Shown: positions 58,735 through 64,000 of the stretch, one piece after another
Position numbering within the stretch: the first letter of the stretch is position 1
Layout of the letters: each line of letters opens with the position of its first letter
Source of the DNA: CBDCRK01 sp965220955
GTDB taxonomy: Bacteria; Desulfobacterota; Binatia; Bin18; CBDCRK01
Reading direction: 5' to 3'
Assembly: GCA_965220955.1 (NCBI GenBank)
Contig: CBDCRK010000030.1
Span: forward strand, 186,001-250,000
DNA length: 64,000 nucleotides
Notes under the pieces: model-generated
Databases searched by the model: none
The model's input: only the letters and a program-made list of their open reading frames with translations
What the model was told of the DNA's origin: nothing
Translations under genes and position numbers: made by a program

Positions 58735-60129
58735 GTGGGGTGTACTGTTTACAACTTCCCGTTAGTTGCATGGACAATCGGCATCGGAATGTTCTTTGGG
58801 TTGCTTGGCACAGTGCCTATGGCTGCCGCGGGCGGGCAGAGTACCAAGCCACTGCCGGTCAAGCCCGCGCTCTCACTCGAGCAGCTCAAACGGATGGCTC
58901 TGGAAAGCAACCCGACCCTTGCTCAAGCGAACGCTCAGGTTCAAGCAGCGGCCGGACGTAAGCTTCAGGCCGGGCTCTACCCGAATCCAGCCGTAGGCTA
59001 TGACAGCGACGAGATTAGCGGACCTGCTTCCGGCGGCGAGCACGGTGGCTTTGTGGAGCAGACGATTGTGACTGCCGGAAAGCTGGGACTCAGTCGCAGA
59101 ATTTTTGCGCGGGAACAGGTGCAGGCAGAGGAGCAGGCAAGGGCTCAGCGCCTGCGCGTGCTGAACGCTGTTCACATGCGCTACTATGAAACCCTGGGTG
59201 CGCAGCAAATTGTTGCCTTGCGTGCACGCCTGGCGGCTCTTGCCCAGGAAGCAGTGGAGGTTACCCACCAATTATTTAACGTCGGTCAGGCAGATCGGCC
59301 TGACTTGCTTCAGGCCGGGGTCGAGGCGCAGCAAGTACAGCTGGACTTGGTTGCCGCAAGCAATGACCTGGATCGAAGCTGGCGCCAGCTGGCGGCTGTT
59401 GTGGGGAATCCCAACCTGGAACGCCATCCGCTGGCCGGGAAGCTTGACGACTCTATTCCAGAGCTGGCCTGGGACAAAGCCCTGGCCACCCTCTTGGAAG
59501 AAAGCCCTGAGCTCAAAGTAGCCAGGGTTGGGGTGAAACGCGCCGAGGCGGCACTAAAACGTGCGCAGGTGGAGTGGATACCGGACATTGCCCTACGGGG
59601 CGGCATCCGCTACAACTTCGAACGGTTCGCCCCGGGAGATAGAGTACTAGGTCCAGAGGGTTTTGCCGAAATCCGGGTGCCACTGCCTGTCTTTGATCGT
59701 AACCAGGGTAATGTTGCCTCGGCACAGGCTGACTTGAGTCGGGCGCGGCAAGAAGTTCAGCGGGTGGAGCTTTCTTTGCGCAGGCGTCTCTCGGCCACCT
59801 TTGCCGATTACCTGACGTCACGCCGGACAGTTGAGGTCTACCGCACGCGCATTCTTGCCGATGCCCACCAGGCTTATGAATTATATTTGCGGCGCTTTCA
59901 GCAAATGGCGGCAGCCTACCCGCAGGTGCTGATCGCCCAGCGGACCTTGTTTCAGGCCCGGGTAGCCTACGTGGCTACCCGGGTGAACCTGTGGCGCACC
60001 GTAGTCGAGATCCATGGTCTACTCCTAGTGGATGGGCTTGCTGCACCGGCAGCACCGGGCGAGATGGCGATGGGTAGGCCCGGAGTGGAGGTAAGGTCTG
60101 CGGCGATGCCGGGCATGGTACGCGATTGA
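58735..60129 (+). CDS. TolC/CusC-like outer-membrane efflux protein
   Basis: A 464-residue OEP-family protein: LSLEQLKRMALESNPTLAQA and AAAGRKLQAGLYPNPAVGYD open the first half; FAEIRVPLPVFDRNQGNVAS opens the second. The two-fold helical repeat with long coiled regions is that of trimeric exit ducts. The GTG at 58735 has AAGGAGGTG upstream and gives a short hydrophobic leader. It lies 46 bp after the oxidase gene. CusB and CusA homologues, which would be expected next, are not there; only RND fragments at 55001 and 56424 are seen. Confidence 0.88.
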   Translation: MGCTVYNFPLVAWTIGIGMFFGLLGTVPMAAAGGQSTKPLPVKPALSLEQLKRMALESNPTLAQANAQVQAAAGRKLQAGLYPNPAVGYDSDEISGPASGGEHGGFVEQTIVTAGKLGLSRRIFAREQVQAEEQARAQRLRVLNAVHMRYYETLGAQQIVALRARLAALAQEAVEVTHQLFNVGQADRPDLLQAGVEAQQVQLDLVAASNDLDRSWRQLAAVVGNPNLERHPLAGKLDDSIPELAWDKALATLLEESPELKVARVGVKRAEAALKRAQVEWIPDIALRGGIRYNFERFAPGDRVLGPEGFAEIRVPLPVFDRNQGNVASAQADLSRARQEVQRVELSLRRRLSATFADYLTSRRTVEVYRTRILADAHQAYELYLRRFQQMAAAYPQVLIAQRTLFQARVAYVATRVNLWRTVVEIHGLLLVDGLAAPAAPGEMAMGRPGVEVRSAAMPGMVRD

Positions 60130-60601
60130 GAGCCTGCGTTTTTCTAAAGTGCGAGTGGATCACTCCAGCGCATAGGCGCCAAACTCGTAGGTGAGGCGCA
60201 ACGTCTGACCAAAGCAGCTCATCATATCTCCCGGCTGGGCTGCGGGCGCAGGGTCTGGAGCGCTAGCAACGGCTCTTCTGGCGCGACCACCGCGCCGGGT
60301 CCTACGGTCGCTTACATTCGCCACAGCGTGGGGGCTGAGCTTCCTTGTCGCCGGCTACATGGGCTTGGTTGCTGGAACGGCTTGGCGTTCTGGCTCGGCG
60401 GCGTCTGATGCTGGGGGAAATGTCCAAGGTCGTGCTCGGTTTCTTGGGCAGTCAACGGATAGCTCTCGCGATTGGCTGGGGCGTAGGTGGTGCGCTTGGC
60501 GGTCTTCTGGCGTCGGCATCGGGCCTCGCTGCATGGCGGACGCTCTTTCGTCCCTCATCGCGGCCAGCCGTCTAACGAGACTGTCGAAAAAGGCAATTTC
60601 T
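60130..60601. other. Region of probable gene remnants
   Basis: No intact gene. Two plus-strand frames encode single membrane-helix-like segments (LTFATAWGLSFLVAGYMGLV near 60310-60370 and RIALAIGWGVGGALGGLLAS near 60460-60520) in different frames, as if from one membrane protein gene with a frameshift. I cannot identify the family. Confidence 0.4.
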
Positions 60602-60739
60602 GAAGAAATGGTGGTAACTGGAGTATCGAGTGATGTCTGCGTCAGCACGACGGCGCGGGAAGCCGCAAAAGAGGCGCAGTCCCTGGAAAAAGTCCACTTG
60701 ACCATCGCGAAATCCTTTTTAATAGATGTTTGTGAGTAA
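60602..60739 (+). pseudogene. Fragment of an isochorismatase-family hydrolase
   Basis: The frame SEEMVVTGVSSDVCVSTTAR followed by EAAKEA is the active-site segment of isochorismatase-like Cys hydrolases (VV.TG..TDVCV..TAR.A). Upstream and downstream family sequence is absent. Confidence 0.7.
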
Positions 60740-60761
60740 TGTTGCTGGGAGGTTAATAGGT

Positions 60762-61625
60762 ATGAGCAAAAAAAAGCCTAGGACCGAAAAACGTACACTG
60801 GTCGACCGAGTTGGTAACTTTTTCTTTGCCATTCCAGCCGTGGCTCAGTTTTGGGCGAGAGTTGCGGCAAAGAAGACTAGCACTCTGGTGGGTCCTTCCG
60901 GTGATATTCCTTTTGCCCGGCTGCCCAAGCCACTGAGCCAGTGCCGAGGGACACTCATTACTACCGGCGGCATCCATTTATTGACGCAACCCGCTTTTGA
61001 CATGGAGAACCCTGAGGGGGACGCAAGCTATCGAGCAATTCCTGCTAACGTAGATCCGGCCCAAATTGTAATTACCCATAAATACTATGATCATCGGGAT
61101 GCAGATCAGGATCTGAATGTAATCTTTCCTTTGACCCACTTTCAACATCTAGTAGAAATCGGTGTGGTGGGCACTCTTGCCCTCCATCATTGGGGGTTTA
61201 TGGGTCACATTGAGGGGGCACAACTCTCCCGGCTCAAGGAACAGACGGCGCCGGAGATAGCGGGAAAACTGCGGGCCAAGGAGGTAGATTTTGTCTTTTT
61301 GACACCGGCCTGAGGGCTTTGTAATCGGTCCGTGGGACTGATTGCCCGCGCTATCGAGAACGTAGGAATTCCTACTACTAGTATTTCCCTTGCCAAAGAT
61401 TTGACTCAATCCTTGGGTGTACCTCGGACTGTCTTTGTTAGGTGGCCTTTGGGTCATCCCCTGGGCGAGCCGGGAAATGTCCTGCAGCAGCGTACTCTGA
61501 TCTTTGAGTCCCTGCGCCTGTTGGTACAGAGTCAGAGGCCGGGTATCATTGCTGAACCAGGCTACCGTTGGCGGCGGGAAACCTATTCTGAGCCAGACTG
61601 GCTGGCTCTGGCAGAGGCCGGATAG
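60762..61625 (+). CDS. GrdB-like selenoprotein (glycine/sarcosine/betaine/proline reductase B family), Sec184
   Basis: Reading through the in-frame UGA at 61311-61313 gives 287 residues. The part before it (ITTGGIHLLTQPAFDMEN, YYDHRDADQDLNVIFPLTHF, HHWGFMGHIEGAQLSRLKEQ, VDFVFLTPA) and the part after it (GLCNRSVGLIARAIENVG, IPTTSISLAK, WPLGHPLGEPGNVLQQRT) together match the environmental 'selenoprotein B' family related to GrdB/PrdB, in which a UxxC motif stands at exactly this point (here U-G-L-C). The family's substrate is unknown outside the Stickland reductases. The start at 60762 has GGGAGG upstream. A compact hairpin starts next to the UGA. Usual annotation would split it into a 183-residue protein and an orphan C-terminus. 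Confidence 0.88.
61311..61347 (+). promoter_or_regulatory. Bacterial SECIS-like element in the GrdB-like selenoprotein gene
   Basis: Directly after the UGA: GGGC (61314-61317) pairs with GCCC (61344-61347); a bulge TTTGT; then AATCGGTCC (61323-61331) pairs with GGACTGATT (61335-61343), nine pairs with one G-U; apical loop GTG (61332-61334). Total 37 nt from the UGA, with G at the apex, consistent with bacterial SECIS rules. Confidence 0.75.
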
Positions 61626-61803
61626 TCCTCCTCTTTACTTACTTGGCTGAGTAGTCGTGCTAGCAGCAAACCTACCCCCAAGGAGAAAACTCATACGCCA
61701 TTGGCGCGTTTCTCCAGCAGTCAACCTCCATGATCCTCTCCCCATCTATGAATTTGAGCTAAAAAGAGGTAAAGCTCCGTATCTAAGGAAAAGAAGTAAA
61801 CCC

Positions 61804-62787
61804 ATGGCGGTAAAATTTCAGGATTACTATCATACCCTTGGTGTTGAGCGGAACACCTCTCAGGAAGAAATCCAGAAGGCCTATCGTAAGCTAGCCCGCA
61901 AGTATCACCCTGATATTAGCAAGGATAAAGGCTCTGAGGAAAAGTTTAAACAGATCAACGAGGCTTATGAGGTCCTTAAGGACCCTGAGAAGCGCAAGAA
62001 GTATGATACCTTAGGGCCCAATTGGCAGGCAGGACAGGATTTCACCCCTCCCCCTGGATGGGAGGGATTTCGTTTTGATTTTGGAACTCATCCTGGAGGA
62101 GCAGCTAACTTTGACCGGGGAGGGTTCCGTAGCAGGGGCTTCAGCGATTTTTTTGAGACGCTTTTTGGTCAAGGGCTGAAGGATTTTGCCACGGGTCGTC
62201 AGGGGGGTAGAACCAGGGCCCGTGGCTGGTCTATACGTGGGCAGGACCAGCAAACGGATATCACTATCAGCCTCCAAGAAGCTTACCTTGGCGCCGCTAA
62301 AACCATTACCTTGCAAACAACAGAACCCGGCTCCCCTAGGCAACAGCTGAAACAATATGAAGTAAAGATTCCTCCAGGAGTGACCGAAGGGGCCCGGGTC
62401 CGGCTTGCGGGCCAGGGCAGGAGTGGAATGGCAGGAGGCAAGCCTGGTGATCTCTTGCTACGAGTGCATATTGCTCCGCACCCTGTCTTTAGGCTGGAAA
62501 GGCAAGATCTTTTTGTAGATGTTTCTATCACCCCTTGGGAAGCGGTTCTGGGAGCAAAGGTGGACGTGCCCACACTGGACGGTCCGGTGAAGATGACCCT
62601 GCCAGCAGGTACTCAAGGGAACCAGCGTTTCAGGATTCGGGGTAAGGGGTTTCCCAAAAGAGGGGAAAAAGGAGACCTCTATGCCACGGTGCAGATTGCA
62701 GTGCCAAAGACTGTGACAGCCAAGGAAAAGGATCTTTTTGCGGAGCTAGGCAGATATTCCTCTTTCAATCCCCGCAAAGGAAGGTAA
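61804..62787 (+). CDS. cbpA: DnaJ-class co-chaperone, CbpA type
   Basis: A 327-residue type II J-protein: J-domain YYHTLGVERNTSQEEIQKAY with HPD (KYHPDISKDKG) at the N-terminus, a Gly/Phe-rich linker (about 75-135), then two C-terminal substrate-binding beta domains (DITISLQEAYLGAAKTITLQ; VRLAGQGRSGMAGGKPGDLL; FRIRGKGFPKRGEKGDLYA). There is no zinc-finger Cys cluster, as in CbpA rather than DnaJ. It stimulates DnaK. The start at 61804 begins the J-domain; the frame is open upstream without family sequence. Confidence 0.92.
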   Translation: MAVKFQDYYHTLGVERNTSQEEIQKAYRKLARKYHPDISKDKGSEEKFKQINEAYEVLKDPEKRKKYDTLGPNWQAGQDFTPPPGWEGFRFDFGTHPGGAANFDRGGFRSRGFSDFFETLFGQGLKDFATGRQGGRTRARGWSIRGQDQQTDITISLQEAYLGAAKTITLQTTEPGSPRQQLKQYEVKIPPGVTEGARVRLAGQGRSGMAGGKPGDLLLRVHIAPHPVFRLERQDLFVDVSITPWEAVLGAKVDVPTLDGPVKMTLPAGTQGNQRFRIRGKGFPKRGEKGDLYATVQIAVPKTVTAKEKDLFAELGRYSSFNPRKGR

Positions 62788-63314
62788 GAGGGATCATGGC
62801 GCCAACTCGCTTCCCTCTAATATTGAGAGGGTCTGCCTCAGAATCTCTCTAGCGATTCCCAGTGGACTATTAGCAAGGGCGCAATTTAGGTCGAAGTCCC
62901 TGTGAGCAGCGCCGTCGGAAAATGCTCAAAGACGTTTTGCAGGGGTAAAATCTTTCTGCCGGCTGGGGAAGAAACTCTTAAGGTTTCTCCTGTCAGGACG
63001 TTAAGCCAACCCTAACGAGGTTTGTGAGGAATCGGGGAACGGTCACCAAAACCCAGGAGCGGCATTGTCCTAGCAACCCAAGAGAAGGATGCTTAGTATC
63101 AAGAAGAGGGCTTTCTCTTTTCTTTTCTACCTGTTATCTGACCTCTGCAGCCCTGAGAAACCCGAGGCAAGGAAATAGAGAGAATGCCTAAAAGGTTCTG
63201 GCTGCGTCTTGGTCCCATCCGATGTGACAGGGCTATGGAAGAGAGGGAGCCAAATTTTGGTTCTTAGCCTCCTTGACTTAACACAAAGACAGTCAGGAAA
63301 CTGGGAGTCCTGCT
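62788..63314. other. Long leader region before PEP synthase
   Basis: About 527 bp without a protein-coding signal. At its start AGAGGG (62787), CCCTCT (62813) and AGAGGG (62826) can pair in two mutually exclusive ways, an attenuator-like arrangement. The central part (about 62900-63180) is rich in short self-complementary stretches and could hold a structured RNA, but I do not recognise any riboswitch, RNase P, tmRNA or 6S signature in it. Confidence 0.4.
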
Positions 63315-64000
63315 ATGCCCAAAGAAAAAATATATATTCGCTGGCTTGAGGAACTTAGCTCCACCGATGTGTCCATAGTAGGAGGCAAGAACGCTTCCCT
63401 GGGGGAAATGGTTCGTGAGCTCAAGAATAGGGGCATTCGTGTGCCTGATGGCTTTGCCATTACAGCGGAGACCTATGGGGAATTTTTACGGGCTAATAAT
63501 CTTACAAAGCAGATACAGGCCCAGCTCGGGAAGCTGAGGAGTGGAAAGCAGTCTTTAGAAAAAGTTGGCCAATCTATACGCCAGCTCTTCTTGCATGCCG
63601 ACTTTTCGCCACAGATGGCCGAGGCCATTCGCCAGGCCTACCAAGAGCTATGCCAGCGCTACCATAGAGATAAGGTCGACGTTGCAGTGCGCAGTAGCGC
63701 CACGGCGGAAGACTTGCCTGAGGCCAGTTTTGCCGGCCAGCAGGAGAGTTTTCTCAACATCACAGGTGAAGAAGATCTGCTGGAGGCATGCCGAAAGTGC
63801 TATGCCTCACTTTTCACTGACCGGGCAATCAGCTACCGCCAAGAGCAGGGATTCGACCATATGCAGGTCGCCCTATCCGTTGGCGTACAGAAAATGGTGC
63901 GTTCGGATAGAGCCGGCGCTGGGGTGATGTTTTCCCTTGACACCGAGACTGGCTTTCGCCAGGTTGTGGTGATTACGGCTGCCTGGGGATTGGGTGAGAA
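63315..64000 (+). CDS. ppsA: Phosphoenolpyruvate synthase, N-terminal part (runs off window)
   Basis: The first 228 codons of a PEP synthase: the pyruvate/PEP dikinase ATP-binding domain with VSIVGGKNASLGEMVRELKN, VPDGFAITAETYGEFL, the nucleotide-binding VAVRSSATAEDLPEASFAGQ and the following QVALSVGVQKMVRSD. The frame is open to the last base. It converts pyruvate to PEP using ATP (gluconeogenesis). The swivelling phospho-His domain and PEP-binding barrel would lie beyond the edge. The ATG at 63315 has a weak GGGAG seven bases upstream, after an unusually long leader. Confidence 0.92.
   Translation, partial: MPKEKIYIRWLEELSSTDVSIVGGKNASLGEMVRELKNRGIRVPDGFAITAETYGEFLRANNLTKQIQAQLGKLRSGKQSLEKVGQSIRQLFLHADFSPQMAEAIRQAYQELCQRYHRDKVDVAVRSSATAEDLPEASFAGQQESFLNITGEEDLLEACRKCYASLFTDRAISYRQEQGFDHMQVALSVGVQKMVRSDRAGAGVMFSLDTETGFRQVVVITAAWGLGE

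Noticed and set aside
1..64000. CRISPR arrays, rRNA, tRNA and intact insertion sequences
   Set aside because: I looked for regularly spaced repeats, conserved rRNA and tRNA motifs and transposase motifs and saw none; the tandem repeats present are too short and too few for CRISPR.

Overview
This window reads as a chromosomal fragment of an uncultured, Gram-negative soil- or sponge-type bacterium. The evidence is a medium-to-high GC content, an outer-membrane DUF1302 barrel with DUF1329 partners, many luciferase-like (LLM) flavin oxidoreductases, several amidohydrolase-2 proteins, and GrdB-like selenoprotein genes. That mix is common in Binatota/Desulfobacterota-like and Tectomicrobia genomes. 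The placement is inference only: there is no rRNA or other phylogenetic marker here.

Layout. 1-4.9 kb: a four-gene, translationally coupled minus-strand operon (a sensor protein with two GHKL ATPase modules, a receiver-like protein with a Cys/His-rich tail, an unknown protein, and a DNA adenine methyltransferase running off the window). It looks like an unrecognised signalling-type defence or epigenetic system. 5-24.4 kb: catabolic and accessory genes (amidohydrolase, SnoaL-like proteins, ThDP enzyme, heme-oxygenase-fold protein, UbiE-type methyltransferase, extradiol dioxygenase, GST, two cupins, FAD oxidoreductase, ketopantoate-reductase-like protein, chromate transporter, a RelE/Phd module, and a TetR-led operon ending in a DUF1329-like gene). 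24.5-26.2 kb: ECF sigma, ZAS anti-sigma and Spy/CpxP-like protein. 26.3-28.4 kb: two LLM oxidoreductases behind a good sigma70 promoter that overlaps a palindrome. 28.7-37 kb: a defence operon of PLD-SNF2 helicase, Eco57I-like methylase and AAA ATPase (Hma-like), followed by decayed gene ends. 37-45.2 kb: SDR, two amidohydrolases, a PIN-like protein, a HigBA-like module with a perfect 24-bp palindrome upstream, a deacetylase, a GST, a frameshifted LLM gene, and fragments. 45.3-60.7 kb: metal handling (CopA-type ATPase, Acr3, multicopper oxidase, TolC-like protein) interleaved with a DUF1329/AMIN-TPR/DUF1302 envelope operon and with wreckage of an HME-RND pump, an ArsR gene and a TetR gene. 60.7-64 kb: a GrdB-like selenoprotein, a CbpA-type co-chaperone and the start of PEP synthase.

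The clearest special observation is two independent selenoprotein genes that conventional translation would cut short. One is a FrnE/DsbA-like protein at 48074-48715, with UGA in place of the first Cys of the CPxC site and a 40-nt two-helix SECIS-like hairpin that starts at the UGA. The other is a GrdB-like protein at 60762-61625, with a UGLC motif and its own hairpin. The organism therefore very probably decodes UGA as selenocysteine, although no sel genes lie in the window.

Two other themes recur. Short exact or near-exact tandem duplications (9-21 bp) occur both in genes, always in multiples of three, and between genes. Many truncated or frameshifted gene remnants sit at the edges of defence and metal-resistance modules, so these regions appear to have been rearranged recently.
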